A stretch of 64,000 nt of DNA from assembly GCF_016801985.1 (NCBI RefSeq), contig NZ_JAEVLS010000002.1:620001-684000 (forward strand). The letters are read 5' to 3'. Below the pieces are notes generated by a model, which saw nothing but the letters and a program-made list of their open reading frames with translations, did no database searches and was not told the origin of the DNA. Positions 1-10,502 of this stretch are shown in pieces (the stretch's first letter is position 1; each line of letters starts with the position of its first letter). The translations under genes were made by a program, and so were the position numbers. This stretch comes from Steroidobacter gossypii. GTDB taxonomy: Bacteria; Pseudomonadota; Gammaproteobacteria; Steroidobacterales; Steroidobacteraceae.

Positions 1-860
1 TGTTCGTGCTGGTCGGCCTGATCCTGATGCTGGCCTGTCTGGGCATCCTGGCGGTGCTGTTCCTGGATCTGGTGATCGACGGCTCGCAGCGCTTCGGCTG
101 GGACTTCTTCACCAACTTCCCGTCACGTCGCGCCGAGCGCGCCGGCATCCTGGGCGCCTGGGTGGGCACGTCGCTGATCATGCTGGTGACGGCGTTCTGT
201 GCGGTGCCGGTCGGCGTGGCCGCCGCGATTTATCTCGAAGAGTACGCGCCGAAGAACTGGTTCACCGCCATCATCGAGATCAACGTGACCAATCTCGCGG
301 GCGTGCCTTCGATCGTCTACGGCCTGCTGGCGCTGGGCTTGTTCGTGTATCAGTTTGGCTTGGGGCAGAGCATTGCGGCGGCGGGTCTGACGCTCGCGTT
401 GTTGATTCTGCCCATCGTGATCGTGGCCACGCGTGAGTCGATCCGCGCCGTGCCGAAGTCGATTCGAGAGGCGGCGTATGGTTTGGGCGCGACGCGTTGG
501 GAAGTGACCAAGGATCATGTGCTGCCGTATTCGACCGGCGGCATTCTCACCGGCATGATCCTGGGCCTGTCGCGCGCCATCGGCGAGACCGCGCCCATCA
601 TCACCATCGGTGCGCTGAGCTTCATCGCGTTTCTGCCGAGCTCGCCGTTCACCAGCGAGTTTCCGTTTATTTCGTTTCAGTGGCTGAACGATCCGTTCAC
701 CGCCATGCCCATTCAGATGTTCAACTGGGTGTCGCGTCCCGACCAGGCCTTCCAGGCCAACGCGGCTGCGGCCGGCGCCATTCTGCTCGCCATGACGCTG
801 CTCATGAACGCGGTGGCCATATGGATCCGCTACCGCTTCCGCAAAAAGATCAATTGGTGA
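1..860 (+). CDS. pstA: Phosphate ABC transporter permease PstA (5' partial)
   Basis: Inner-membrane permease subunit of the high-affinity phosphate importer PstSCAB. The reading frame is open to the left edge, and the first visible residues already fall in the first membrane helix, so about 20-40 N-terminal residues lie outside the window. A GTG at position 6 is in frame but is not a credible start. Several hydrophobic helices are visible, and the permease coupling loop is present as [20 protein letters not shown], followed by GETAPI. It is followed within a few bases by pstB and then phoU, the usual pst operon order; pstC and pstS would be expected upstream. Confidence 0.95.
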   Translation, partial: FVLVGLILMLACLGILAVLFLDLVIDGSQRFGWDFFTNFPSRRAERAGILGAWVGTSLIMLVTAFCAVPVGVAAAIYLEEYAPKNWFTAIIEINVTNLAGVPSIVYGLLALGLFVYQFGLGQSIAAAGLTLALLILPIVIVATRESIRAVPKSIREAAYGLGATRWEVTKDHVLPYSTGGILTGMILGLSRAIGETAPIITIGALSFIAFLPSSPFTSEFPFISFQWLNDPFTAMPIQMFNWVSRPDQAFQANAAAAGAILLAMTLLMNAVAIWIRYRFRKKINW

Positions 861-865
861 CCGCC

Positions 866-1795
866 ATGGAAACCACTGCCAAACCAGGCACCGCGAAATC
901 AGGCGGCGGCGCACCCATCCAGGAGACTGCCTTGCGTAACGAAGAACCTGCCCGCTCGAGCCAGTCGTCGGTGGGACCCGCGACGCCCCGGGTTGCCATC
1001 GCTGTGGACGACACGCGCCAGGCGCGCGCCATCACCAGCGTCAAAGCGCAGGTCGAGAACCTGAATTTCTACTACGGCCAGAATCGCGCGCTGAAGAACC
1101 TGTCGATTCCGATCGCGGACAAGCAGGTGACGGCGCTGATCGGCCCGTCGGGCTGCGGCAAGAGCACGTTCCTGCGATGTTTCAATCGCATGCACGACTT
1201 GCAGCCGGACACGCGTTACGAAGGCAGCATCACGCTGCATCCGGACAACCTCAATCTGGTCGGCTCGGGCATCGATCCGATCGAGGTGCGCATGCGCATC
1301 GGCATGGTGTTCCAGAAGCCGAACCCGTTTCCCAAAACCATTTTCGAGAATGTCGCTTACGGGCTGCGCCTGCGCGGCGTTCGCAGCCGGGCCACATTGG
1401 CTGAGGAAGTGGAGAAGGCGCTTCGCGGCGCCGCGCTGTGGGATGAAGTGAAGGATCGTTTGCAGGATTCGGCGCTGGCGTTGTCCGGCGGTCAGATGCA
1501 GCGTCTGTGTATTGCGCGTGCGCTGGCGACTAAGCCGGAAATTCTGTTGTTCGACGAGCCGACCTCGGCGCTCGATCCCATCGCCACTGCGAAGATCGAA
1601 GAGCTGATCTCGACCTTGCGCGACCAGGTCACGGTGCTGATCGTGACTCACAACATGCAGCAGGCCGCGCGCGTGTCCGACTACACCGCCTTCATGTACC
1701 TTGGCGAGCTCATCGAGTTCGACGAGGCCGCCAAGATCTTCACCAACCCGAGCAAGAAGGCGACCGAAGATTACATCACCGGCCGTTACGGCTGA
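866..1795 (+). CDS. pstB: Phosphate ABC transporter ATP-binding protein PstB
   Basis: ATPase of the PstSCAB phosphate importer, 309 aa. Walker [10 protein letters not shown] lies at residues 93-101, the ABC signature [16 protein letters not shown] and Walker [15 protein letters not shown] follow, and the switch histidine is in VTHNMQQAA. The ATG at 866 was chosen; a GTG at 857 overlapping the pstA stop is an in-frame alternative. The core domain begins near residue 61, so the protein carries an unusually long, Ala/Ser/Pro-rich N-terminal tail of about 60 residues not found in E. coli PstB. It is cotranscribed with pstA and phoU. Confidence 0.97.
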   Translation: METTAKPGTAKSGGGAPIQETALRNEEPARSSQSSVGPATPRVAIAVDDTRQARAITSVKAQVENLNFYYGQNRALKNLSIPIADKQVTALIGPSGCGKSTFLRCFNRMHDLQPDTRYEGSITLHPDNLNLVGSGIDPIEVRMRIGMVFQKPNPFPKTIFENVAYGLRLRGVRSRATLAEEVEKALRGAALWDEVKDRLQDSALALSGGQMQRLCIARALATKPEILLFDEPTSALDPIATAKIEELISTLRDQVTVLIVTHNMQQAARVSDYTAFMYLGELIEFDEAAKIFTNPSKKATEDYITGRYG

Positions 1796-1802
1796 GCTCG
1801 CG

Positions 1803-2531
1803 ATGGCGCAGCTGCCCGATCCGGTCGAAGGCCACATCGCCAAGGCCTTCGACGCCGCGCTCTCCGATCTGCGGCTGCAAATCGTGAGCATGGGCGGGCT
1901 GGTGATCGATCAGGTGTCCGCTGCTGTTCGCGCGCTGCTCGATGGCGATGCGACGGTCGCTGAGCTCGTGTTGTCGCGAGAACATACCGTCAATGAATTG
2001 GAGCGGTTCGTCGATCGCGAAGCTTTTCAGTTGATCGCGCTTCATCAGCCCATGGCCAGCGATCTGCGAATGGCCAAGGCCGTCTCGCGCATCACCATCG
2101 AACTGGAGCGCGCTGGGGATGAAGCGAAGAAGATCGCGAAGTTCGCTGCTCGCCTGGCCACCGGCGAGCCCCAGGGCCCTGTGCTCGCTGTCTCACCTTA
2201 CTTGCGCCATATGGCGGAGCTCACCAACGGCATGCTCCGCGACGCCGTCCGCTCGCTCGACGAGTCCGACGCTGAGATGGCGCGCGCGGTTCGCGCTCGC
2301 GATTCCGAGCTCGACCACGAATTCGCCGCCGCCCTGCGCCAGATCATGAGCCTCGCCATGCAAGACGCGCGTTTCCTCGGCGCCACCATCGACACCGTGT
2401 TCGCCCTCAAAGGCCTGGAACGCATCGGCGACCACGCCAAGAACATCGCCGAGCAAGTCGAATTCGTCGCCAGCGGCGAAGACGTGCGCCACAAGGCAAA
2501 ACACGCCGAAGCCGGCACGCCCGAGAAATAG
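1803..2531 (+). CDS. phoU: Phosphate signalling regulator PhoU
   Basis: Cytoplasmic helical regulator that links the Pst transporter to the PhoR/PhoB two-component system and limits phosphate uptake. It is 242 aa, close to the E. coli length of 241. The two PhoU repeats are visible through their paired metal-binding motifs, ERAGD at 102-106 and ERIGD at 206-210. The ATG at 1803 lies 7 bp after the pstB stop; upstream in-frame codons belong to the overlapping pstB frame. Its stop codon abuts the stop of the convergent dapD with no spacer. Confidence 0.97.
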   Translation: MAQLPDPVEGHIAKAFDAALSDLRLQIVSMGGLVIDQVSAAVRALLDGDATVAELVLSREHTVNELERFVDREAFQLIALHQPMASDLRMAKAVSRITIELERAGDEAKKIAKFAARLATGEPQGPVLAVSPYLRHMAELTNGMLRDAVRSLDESDAEMARAVRARDSELDHEFAAALRQIMSLAMQDARFLGATIDTVFALKGLERIGDHAKNIAEQVEFVASGEDVRHKAKHAEAGTPEK

Positions 2532-3350
2532 CTAGTCGCGCAGCAGCTCGTTCAGGCTGACCTTGGAGCGCGTCTGCGCATCGACGCGCTTGACGATCAC
2601 GGCGCAATACAGGCCGCACCTGCCATTGGCGGAAGGCAGAGAACCAGCGACGACCACCGCGCCGGCAGGCACGCGGCCGTACGTGATCTCGTCACGCTCG
2701 CGATCGTAGATCTTGGTGCTGGCGCCGATGAACACGCCCATGGAAATCACCGCGCCTTCCTCGACGATCACGCCCTCGACGATCTCGGAGCGCGCGCCGA
2801 TGAAGCAGTTGTCTTCGATGATGGTGGGATTGGCCTGCAGCGGCTCGAGCACGCCACCGATGCCGGCGCCACCGGACAGATGCACGTTCTTGCCAACCTG
2901 CGCACAGGAGCCGACCGTCGCCCAGGTGTCCACCATGGTGCCTTCGCCGACGAAGGCGCCGACGTTGACGTAGGAGGGCATGAGAATGGAGTTCGGCGAC
3001 ACGAACGCGCCGCGGCGGACGATGGCATGCGGCACGACGCGCACGCCTTCGGCGCGGAAGCGCGCCTCATCATAGTCGGAGTACTTCAGCGGCACCTTGT
3101 CGAAGAACTGTGTGAAGCCCGCTTCCATCGGCCGGTTGTCATACAGCCGGAACGACAGCAGCACGGCCTTCTTCAGCCACTGATTCACCACCCACTTGCC
3201 GTCGCGTTTCTCGGCGACCCGAGCTTTGCCGGTATCCAGCAGCGTCAGAGCCTGTTCGACCGCGCCGCGGACGTCGGTGGGTGCGTTCTTGGGATTGAAT
3301 TCGGCGCGACGCTCGAAGGCGTCGTCAATGATGTTTGCTAGCTCGATCAT
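2532..3350 (-). CDS. dapD: Tetrahydrodipicolinate N-succinyltransferase DapD
   Basis: Transfers succinyl from succinyl-CoA to tetrahydrodipicolinate in the succinylase branch of lysine and meso-diaminopimelate synthesis. It is 272 aa starting at [10 protein letters not shown]; the open frame extends further upstream but that part overlaps dapC. A helical N-terminal domain (about residues 1-95) precedes a left-handed beta-helix of hexapeptide repeats (for example [18 protein letters not shown]) and a C-terminal strand region. It lies 55 bp downstream of dapC on the same strand, and a perfect hairpin sits in that spacer. It is convergent with phoU, with zero bases between the two stop codons (TAG/CTA). 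Confidence 0.97.
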   Translation of the reverse strand: MIELANIIDDAFERRAEFNPKNAPTDVRGAVEQALTLLDTGKARVAEKRDGKWVVNQWLKKAVLLSFRLYDNRPMEAGFTQFFDKVPLKYSDYDEARFRAEGVRVVPHAIVRRGAFVSPNSILMPSYVNVGAFVGEGTMVDTWATVGSCAQVGKNVHLSGGAGIGGVLEPLQANPTIIEDNCFIGARSEIVEGVIVEEGAVISMGVFIGASTKIYDRERDEITYGRVPAGAVVVAGSLPSANGRCGLYCAVIVKRVDAQTRSKVSLNELLRD

Positions 3351-3381
3351 GGCCGGAAGTGTAGCCGAAATGGACAAACGA

Positions 3382-3399
3382 CACTGACGAAAGTCAGTG
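3382..3399 (-). other. Perfect 7-bp hairpin between dapC and dapD
   Basis: CACTGAC-GAAA-GTCAGTG forms a perfect 7-bp stem with a 4-nt loop in the 55-bp dapC-dapD spacer. No clear U-run follows on the minus strand, so it is not a standard intrinsic terminator. It could be an mRNA processing or stabilising hairpin, or a weak attenuator setting the DapC:DapD ratio. Only the symmetry is observed; the function is inferred. Confidence 0.5.
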
Positions 3400-3405
3400 G
3401 TGCCA

Positions 3406-4605
3406 TTATTTCCTTTGTTGGAAGAAATCGCGAATGCGCGTAGCCGCTTCGACGCACTCCGATACTTTGGCCACCAGCGAGATGCGGACGCGGCCGCTGC
3501 CCGGGTTGACCCCGTCCGAATTCGGGCGTGCGATGTAGCTGCCTGGCAACAACGTAATGTGTCGTCGCTCGAACAGCTGGCGAACGAAGCGCTCGTCGTT
3601 GTCGACTCGAGGCCACAGATAGAACGAGGCCTGCGGCATCTGCACCGGCATGACTTCACCGAGGATGGGCATCACCGCGGCGAACTTCTTCCGATACAAG
3701 TTGCGATTCTCCAGCACGTGCGCTTCGTCGTTCCACGCTGCGATGCTGGCGAACTGCGCCGGCGGCGGCATGGCCGAACCGTGGTAGGTGCGATAGAGCA
3801 GGAACGGCTTGAGCAGCTTCGCGTCGCCGGCGACGAAGCCCGAGCGCAGTCCAGGCACGCTGGAGCGCTTGGAAAGACTGTGGAACACGATGCAGCGCTC
3901 GTACGACGTGTTGCCAGCGGCGGCCGCTGCCTGGAGCAGGCCCGCGGGTGGCTGGGTCTCGTCGAAATAGATTTCGCTGTAACACTCGTCCGAGGCGATG
4001 ACGAAGTCATATTGCTCGGCCAACTGCAACGCACGCCGCAGATACTCGATGCTCGCGACCGCGCCCGTGGGATTGCTGGGCGAGCACAGGAAGAGGACCT
4101 GGCAACGCTTCCACACCTCGGCCGGCACGCCGTCCAGATCGGGCAACGCCGAATGTTCGGCATCGTTCGGCATGAAATACGGCTCAGCGCCCGCCAGCAG
4201 CGCCGCGCCTTCATAGATTTGATAGAACGGATTCGGCATGACCAGCAGCGGCTGTTTGCTCGGGTCCGTCACCGCCTGCACGAATGCGAACAGCGCTTCG
4301 CGCGTGCCGTTGACCGGCAGCACCATCGTCTCTGGAGAAACTGAGCCCGCCGGCAACTTGAAGCGACGCGTCAGCCAATTCGCAATCGCCTCGCGCAGCT
4401 GAGGCAAGCCCGCGGTGAGCGGATAGCTGCCGAGGCCTTCCATGTTTTTGGTGAGGGCCTCGACCACCAGAGGCGGCGAGGGATGACGCGGCTCGCCGAT
4501 GTACATCGCAATGTGAGAAAGATCGCTGGGCGGCTGTGCGCCGGCCAGCAGCGCCCGCAGCCGTTCGAAGGGATACGGCTGCAGCTTGTTCAGAGCGGGA
4601 TTCAT
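3406..4605 (-). CDS. dapC: Succinyldiaminopimelate aminotransferase DapC
   Basis: Fold-type I PLP aminotransferase, 399 aa, predicted to convert N-succinyl-2-amino-6-ketopimelate to N-succinyl-LL-diaminopimelate, the step after DapD. The PLP lysine is K246 in SLSKRSS; SPSNPTG (175-181) and [10 protein letters not shown] (from 205) are the usual aspartate-aminotransferase-family motifs. Its ATG overlaps the glnD stop by 4 bp (ATGA), and dapD follows, so glnD-dapC-dapD form one operon. The family also contains other aminotransferases; the DapC assignment rests on the dapD neighbour as well as the sequence. Confidence 0.9.
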   Translation of the reverse strand: MNPALNKLQPYPFERLRALLAGAQPPSDLSHIAMYIGEPRHPSPPLVVEALTKNMEGLGSYPLTAGLPQLREAIANWLTRRFKLPAGSVSPETMVLPVNGTREALFAFVQAVTDPSKQPLLVMPNPFYQIYEGAALLAGAEPYFMPNDAEHSALPDLDGVPAEVWKRCQVLFLCSPSNPTGAVASIEYLRRALQLAEQYDFVIASDECYSEIYFDETQPPAGLLQAAAAAGNTSYERCIVFHSLSKRSSVPGLRSGFVAGDAKLLKPFLLYRTYHGSAMPPPAQFASIAAWNDEAHVLENRNLYRKKFAAVMPILGEVMPVQMPQASFYLWPRVDNDERFVRQLFERRHITLLPGSYIARPNSDGVNPGSGRVRISLVAKVSECVEAATRIRDFFQQRK

Positions 4606-7298
4606 ACGCGGCGGTCGAGTGTTTCGGTGATGTGTTGCGCCAGCCGTTGCTTGGCCTGCTCGCTGAGCGGGCCGCCGGCGTGATCGGTGATATAGAACAC
4701 GTCTTCGGCGCGCTCGCCGACCGTCATGATCTTGGAGGTGTAGATGCGCACGTCCTCGGCCATGAACACCTTGGCGACTTGCGACAACAGACCTGGCCGA
4801 TCGCCAGCGATGATTTCGACGATGGTGCGGCCGTTGACCGGATCCTCACTGAACGTCACCTGCGTCGCGGTCGTGAACATCCGCACCTGGCGCGGCGCGC
4901 GTCGTGTCACTGTGACCGCGACGTTATCGGGCTTCGACAGCGCATGCGACAGCTGCTGCTCGATGTCACGAATGCGCGCCTGATCGGTGATCTCGGCGCC
5001 GGTGTCTTCCAGCACGTGATACACATCGAGGCTGAAGCCGTCGGCGGTCGGCGTGATGCGCGCATCGACGATGTTCAAACCCAACTGATCGAGCAGGGCA
5101 GTGGTGCGTGCGAAGCTGTGCTGAGTCTGCGGCGTGTAAGTAGAAACGCCCGTACCGCCGCGCCCCGACAACTGCTGAACGGACACGAGCGACGTCGTGT
5201 CGTCGCTGTCGCGCTCCGACAGCATCTTCGTATGCCATGCGATTTCTTCGGGCGTGTGCCGCAAGAAGTAATCGACGGTGAAGCGCTGCCACACCGACTG
5301 GCGCAGGATCTCGCCAACCCCGGCCCGCGTCGTTAGCTCTTTCGCGCGCGACTGCGTCTCGGCGATCAGCTCGTCCTTGTCGAGCGGACTTTCCAGACCG
5401 CGCCGCAGGGCCTGACGCGTGCGCTCGTAGAACTCCGCGAATAACGACTGTTTCCAGTTGTTCCAGAGCTTCGGATTGGTGCCGCGGACGTCCGCGACCG
5501 TCAGCACGTACAGGTAATCGAGGTGCGTCTGATCGCCCACGTGCTTGGCGAATTCGTTGACGACCTTGGGATCGGAAATGTCTTTTTTCTGCGCCGTGAC
5601 CGACAGCACCAGGTGATTGCGCACCAACCACGCGACCAGGCGTGCGTCGTAACGCGACAGGCCCTGTTCGAGACAGAAAGCTTCGGCGTCCACCGAGCCG
5701 AGCTCGGAATGATCGCCGCCGCGACCCTTGGCGATGTCGTGGAAGATGGCGGCCAGATACGCCAGCTCCGGCTTGGGCAGCGACTGCATGATGCGCGACA
5801 ACGCCGGAAACTCGTGGTCGTACTTCGGAATGGCGAAGCGGCGCAGGTTGCTAACCACGAACAGCGTATGCGCATCCACCGTGTACGCATGAAACAAATC
5901 GTATTGCATGCGGCCGACGATGCGGCCGAATGCCGGAATGTAGCGACCCAGCACGCCATACAGGTTCATGCGACGCAGCTCGTGCGTCACGCCGACCGGC
6001 GCGCTCAGGATCTCGAAGAACAGTCGATGGTTGCGGGGATGCTGGCGGAACTCTTCGTCGATCAGCCACAGATGCCGCGTGAGCTGCCGGATGGTCGACG
6101 CACGCACGCCACGGATCTTGTCGGCGTTCTGTTCGATGATGACGAACAGTTCCAGCATGGCCGAAGGGTAGCGATCGAACACGTCCTCGTTGGTGACCTC
6201 GAGGAAATCGTTCCTGATCTGGAAGCGCGCATTCACCGGCACCGGCGGCTCGTTCGAATCGGTGATGGCCTCGCGAAACAGCTGCAACAGCATTTCGTTC
6301 AGCAGGCTCACGTCCATGGCCGTGCGATAGTAGCGCTGCATGAACTGCTCGACGGCGAGGGTGTAGGTCGCATCCTCGTAGCCGAACATCTTGGCGAGCC
6401 GGATCTGATGATCGAACAGCAGGCGATCTTCACGTCGCGCGGTCAACACGTGCAGAGCGAAGCGGATCTTCCACAGAAACGATTGAGCGCTTTTCAGCTT
6501 GCGCAGCTCGCTGCGGGTGAGAAAGCCATGTTCGACCAGTTGATCGAGCGACTCGGCGCCAAAGTGGCGCTTGGCCACCCAGCCGATGGTCTGGATGTCG
6601 CGCAGCCCGCCCGGGCTCGATTTCACGTTCGGTTCGAGGTTGTAGGCGGTGTCGTGATAACGGTGATGACGCGCGGTCTGCTCGTTGACCTTGGCTTCGA
6701 AAAAATCGCGAGTCGGCCACACGCGCTCGGGGGCGAGGGCGCGACGCATCGCTTCGAACAACTGCTCCGGGCCTTGCAACAGGCGCGCTTCGATCATGGT
6801 GGTGGCGACGCTCACGTCGGCCGCGCTCTCGCGCTGGCAATCGTCGATGGTGCGCACGCTGTGGCCGACTTCCAGGCCGATGTCCCACATGAAGGTGAGA
6901 AACTTCTCCAGCGAGCCCTGCCACGGAGCGGATTCGCTCTTGGGCAGCAGGATCATGATGTCGATGTCGGAGCAGAGATTGAGTTCGCCGCGGCCGTAAC
7001 CGCCGACTGCGATCAACGCCACTTCGCGGACGTGTTCGCCAACGTGCATCGACCACGCGGTTTTCAACAATGAGTCGACCAGGCGCGCACGGTCGCGCAC
7101 CAGTTGCTCGACCGGCTCGTCGTCGAGGAAGCGCTGCTTGAGGCGGTTGTCGCCTTCGCTCAGAGCATTGCGAAAGGTGGTGATATCGCGCGGCTGCGCA
7201 CCCAGAGAAGCCTGGAGCGTGCCGAGATAGTCCCACGAGGGATCGCTCGCCTGCGTGGAGGCGAGTTCGTCCAGGTCATCGGGCGTGACGACAGGCAT
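4602..7298 (-). CDS. glnD: Bifunctional PII uridylyltransferase / uridylyl-removing enzyme GlnD
   Basis: Primary glutamine sensor; uridylylates and deuridylylates PII proteins (GlnB/GlnK). It is 898 aa (E. coli 890). The nucleotidyltransferase motif GGYGRGELNLCSDIDI is at 99-114. The HD hydrolase motif FHDIAKGRGGDHSELG is at 519-534. Two ACT domains occupy roughly residues 710-785 and 815-898, with DRPGLLSQVAKVF in the second. Its stop overlaps the dapC start, and map lies 52 bp upstream on the same strand. Confidence 0.97.
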   Translation of the reverse strand: MPVVTPDDLDELASTQASDPSWDYLGTLQASLGAQPRDITTFRNALSEGDNRLKQRFLDDEPVEQLVRDRARLVDSLLKTAWSMHVGEHVREVALIAVGGYGRGELNLCSDIDIMILLPKSESAPWQGSLEKFLTFMWDIGLEVGHSVRTIDDCQRESAADVSVATTMIEARLLQGPEQLFEAMRRALAPERVWPTRDFFEAKVNEQTARHHRYHDTAYNLEPNVKSSPGGLRDIQTIGWVAKRHFGAESLDQLVEHGFLTRSELRKLKSAQSFLWKIRFALHVLTARREDRLLFDHQIRLAKMFGYEDATYTLAVEQFMQRYYRTAMDVSLLNEMLLQLFREAITDSNEPPVPVNARFQIRNDFLEVTNEDVFDRYPSAMLELFVIIEQNADKIRGVRASTIRQLTRHLWLIDEEFRQHPRNHRLFFEILSAPVGVTHELRRMNLYGVLGRYIPAFGRIVGRMQYDLFHAYTVDAHTLFVVSNLRRFAIPKYDHEFPALSRIMQSLPKPELAYLAAIFHDIAKGRGGDHSELGSVDAEAFCLEQGLSRYDARLVAWLVRNHLVLSVTAQKKDISDPKVVNEFAKHVGDQTHLDYLYVLTVADVRGTNPKLWNNWKQSLFAEFYERTRQALRRGLESPLDKDELIAETQSRAKELTTRAGVGEILRQSVWQRFTVDYFLRHTPEEIAWHTKMLSERDSDDTTSLVSVQQLSGRGGTGVSTYTPQTQHSFARTTALLDQLGLNIVDARITPTADGFSLDVYHVLEDTGAEITDQARIRDIEQQLSHALSKPDNVAVTVTRRAPRQVRMFTTATQVTFSEDPVNGRTIVEIIAGDRPGLLSQVAKVFMAEDVRIYTSKIMTVGERAEDVFYITDHAGGPLSEQAKQRLAQHITETLDRRV

Positions 7299-7350
7299 GG
7301 GCGCCAGCTACCAACCAGAAGAGGTCGCTATGATACTCAGCGCCGGATGC

Positions 7351-8118
7351 TCAGCGCTGAGCTGCGCCGAGCGTGAGCACTTCGTAGCCGGTGTCAGTCA
7401 CTAGAACCGTGTGTTCCCACTGTGCGGACAACGAGTGATCCTTGGTGATGACGGTCCAGCCGTCGGGCAACAGCCGCACATGGCGCTTGCCGACGTTCAC
7501 CATCGGCTCGACCGTGAAGGTCATGCCGGGGACCAGCTCCACGCCGCGGCCTCGCTCGCCATAATGCAGCACCTGGGGATCTTCATGGAAGATTCGACCG
7601 ATGCCGTGTCCGCAATATTCGCGCACGATCGACAGGTGCTGAGGCTCGACGAACGCCTGAATGGCTGCACCAAGATCGCCCAGACGCGCGCCCGGACGAA
7701 TCTGGCGGATGCCGGTCCACATCGCCTCGTGAGTGATATCGATCAGCCGCTGCGCGGCCGGCGCGATCTTGCCCACCGCGAACATGCGGCTGGTGTCGCC
7801 ATGCCAGCCGTCCTTGATGACGGTGATGTCGATATTGATGATGTCGCCTTGCTTGAGGCGCTTGTCCGGGCTCGGGATGCCGTGGCAGACCACGTGATTC
7901 ACCGATGTGCAGATTGACTTGGGAAAACCGCGATAGTTGAGCGGCGCCGGGATCGCCTTCTGCACGTTCACGATGTAGTCGTGACAGCGGACGTTGAGCT
8001 CCTCGGTGGTCACGCCAGGCACCACATAGGGCCCGATCATGTCGAGCACGTCGGCCGCGAGGCGCCCCGCGACGCGCATGGCTTCCTGTTCGGCGGGATT
8101 TTTGATCGTCACCTGCAT
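7351..8118 (-). CDS. map: Methionine aminopeptidase, type I
   Basis: Removes the initiator methionine from nascent proteins. With the start at 8118 (MQVTIKNPAE) the protein is 255 aa and the five metal ligands fall at D97, D108, H171, E204 and E235, the same numbers as in E. coli Map. That is why this start was preferred over an upstream in-frame one at 8211, which would add 31 Ser/Ala-rich residues. No strong Shine-Dalgarno is visible at either start. It is divergent from rpsB, as in E. coli. Confidence 0.95.
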   Translation of the reverse strand: MQVTIKNPAEQEAMRVAGRLAADVLDMIGPYVVPGVTTEELNVRCHDYIVNVQKAIPAPLNYRGFPKSICTSVNHVVCHGIPSPDKRLKQGDIINIDITVIKDGWHGDTSRMFAVGKIAPAAQRLIDITHEAMWTGIRQIRPGARLGDLGAAIQAFVEPQHLSIVREYCGHGIGRIFHEDPQVLHYGERGRGVELVPGMTFTVEPMVNVGKRHVRLLPDGWTVITKDHSLSAQWEHTVLVTDTGYEVLTLGAAQR

Positions 8119-8235
8119 GGAGTGTGGGGCGGAGGTCAGGGCGGCCGAGCCGGGTTCAGAGTCGGCGCCCGTGGCGCGCCGGTGCAGAGATTGCAACAGC
8201 CCACGCATCATGAGGTTGCGACCCGGCAGAAAAAT

Positions 8236-8266
8236 TTGTGAACGATCATGGAGTTTATGGTATAAA
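8236..8266 (+). promoter_or_regulatory. rpsB promoter with extended -10 and GC-rich discriminator
   Basis: A TTGTGA -35-like element at 8236-8241 is followed after 19 bp by TATAAA at 8261-8266, preceded by TG one base upstream, which makes an extended -10. The following GCGCGCG is a GC-rich discriminator of the kind found at ppGpp-repressed ribosomal promoters. Transcription would start near 8273. Growth-rate control is inferred from the discriminator, not shown. Confidence 0.7.
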
Positions 8267-8272
8267 GCGCGC

Positions 8273-8428
8273 GTTTTTTTGGCAACGAATCTCTTTCTTT
8301 CTCAACTGATTTCTCACACCTGACCGACACAGTCGACGGGGTGCCCATTCGCCTTACGAGGTAATAAGTAGGCTGAAGGGGTCGTCGTCTGGGGCGGGTG
8401 GAGGCTCAACCCCTTAGGAGTTTTTGCG
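8273..8428 (+). promoter_or_regulatory. rpsB 5' leader, candidate S2 autoregulatory (t44-like) RNA
   Basis: About 155 nt separate the predicted start site from the rpsB ATG. AAGGGGT (8376-8382) pairs with ACCCCTT (8409-8415), and the right arm directly abuts the Shine-Dalgarno AGGAG at 8416-8420. In E. coli the map-rpsB interval holds the t44 RNA, the rpsB leader through which S2 represses rpsB-tsf. Position and the helix next to the ribosome-binding site fit that role; a covariance-model match could not be tested here. The rest of the 310-bp map-rpsB gap shows no gene. Confidence 0.5.
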
Positions 8429-9451
8429 ATGACCAGCGTGTCCATGCGACAGATGCTGGAAGCGGGCGTTCATTTCGGACACCAAACCCGCTTCTGGAAC
8501 CCGAAGATGGCTCCCTTCATCTTCGGCGAGCGTAACCGAATTCACATCATCAACCTCGAAAAGACGCTGCCCCTGTACAACGAGGCGGCGAGCTTCATCC
8601 GTCAGGTCGTGGCGGACGGCGGCCGCGTGCTGTTCGTGGGCACCAAGCGTTCGGCCCGCGAGGCGGTGAAGGCAGCGGCGCTGCGCGCCGGCATGCCTTA
8701 TGTCAGCCATCGCTGGCTGGGCGGCATGCTCACCAATTTCAAGACCGTGCGTCAGTCGATCAAGCGTCTGACCAATCTGGACGAGATGGCCACCAACGGC
8801 ACGCTCGAACAGCACAGCAAGCGCGAGGCCCAGGGCCTGCGTCGCGAGCGCGAGAAGCTGGAGCGCAGCCTGGGCGGCATCAAGGAGATGGAATCGCTGC
8901 CGGACGTGCTGTTCGTCATCGACGTGGGTCACGAAAAGATCGCGATTCACGAAGCCAAGAAGCTGGGCATTCCGGTGGTCGCCATCGTCGACACCAATTG
9001 CACGCCGGATGACGTCGACTACGTCGTGCCGGGCAACGACGACGCCATGCGCGCCATCCAGCTGTACGTCGAAGGCGTCGCCGATGCGGTGCTGGAGGGG
9101 CGCTCGGCGCAGCCGGAAGTGCCGGCGGGCGAGGACGAGTTCGTGGAGCTGGACGAGGAAGGCAAGCCGAAGCCGAAGGCTGCTGGCGCTCCCGCGCCCC
9201 GCCGCGACCGCAAGCCGGCCGCGGTGAAGAAGAAGACCCCGGCGCGCCGCCGTCCGGAGAAGCTGCCGGAAGGGCAGGTCGAAGAAGTGGTCGCCGCCGA
9301 GGTCGATGACGTCGAAGGCGATGTGTCCCCCGAAGAGTTCATGGCCCGTCGCCAGGCGGCGTTGGCCAAGCGCAAGCCGACCGGCGCCGCGCCCGCTGCT
9401 GGCGTCGCGCCAGCGACTGGTGGCACGGACACCGGCACGGCGACGGAGTAA
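8429..9451 (+). CDS. rpsB: 30S ribosomal protein S2 with long C-terminal extension
   Basis: Small-subunit ribosomal protein S2. The canonical fold occupies roughly residues 1-225 ([13 protein letters not shown] near the N-terminus, [33 protein letters not shown]). The protein is 340 aa against 241 in E. coli, because about 100 residues of Lys/Pro/Ala-rich basic and then acidic low-complexity sequence follow the fold. The start ATG has the Shine-Dalgarno AGGAG 8 bp upstream. tsf follows after 7 bp, the standard rpsB-tsf operon. Confidence 0.98.
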   Translation: MTSVSMRQMLEAGVHFGHQTRFWNPKMAPFIFGERNRIHIINLEKTLPLYNEAASFIRQVVADGGRVLFVGTKRSAREAVKAAALRAGMPYVSHRWLGGMLTNFKTVRQSIKRLTNLDEMATNGTLEQHSKREAQGLRREREKLERSLGGIKEMESLPDVLFVIDVGHEKIAIHEAKKLGIPVVAIVDTNCTPDDVDYVVPGNDDAMRAIQLYVEGVADAVLEGRSAQPEVPAGEDEFVELDEEGKPKPKAAGAPAPRRDRKPAAVKKKTPARRRPEKLPEGQVEEVVAAEVDDVEGDVSPEEFMARRQAALAKRKPTGAAPAAGVAPATGGTDTGTATE

Positions 9452-9458
9452 TCGATCC

Positions 9459-10358
<900 letters not shown>

Positions 10359-10368
10359 CCGATCCCAC

Positions 10369-10490
10369 GTGGCATTCGAGTGCCACCTCGGGTACAAGGA
10401 TGTACCCCGCCGCCTGCGGCGGCGGCGAGAGGTAAAAGTCGCGTCTTTGCCGACTCGCGCGAAGCTCGTGGCAGGATGCCCGATCCTGAG
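10369..10490 (+). repeat. Dispersed structured intergenic repeat, copy A
   Basis: A ~120-bp element between tsf and pyrH whose core (10390-10490) matches the reverse complement of 51194-51295 at about 87% with one 1-bp gap. It contains successive small palindromes: GTGGCA/TGCCAC (10369-10386), GGTACA/TGTACC, a CCGCCGC/GCGGCGG stem, and GGCA/TGCC near the end. The shared core ends at GATCCTGAG just before the pyrH-side terminator. No open reading frame is convincing in it. This looks like a REP-type or MITE-like family member. Confidence 0.8.
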
Positions 10491-10502
10491 CTGCAAACAA
10501 GA

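Noticed and set aside
8119-8211. Longer N-terminus for methionine aminopeptidase
   Set aside because: The start at 8118 reproduces the metal-ligand numbering of E. coli Map exactly, and the extra 31 residues are low-complexity without a ribosome-binding site.
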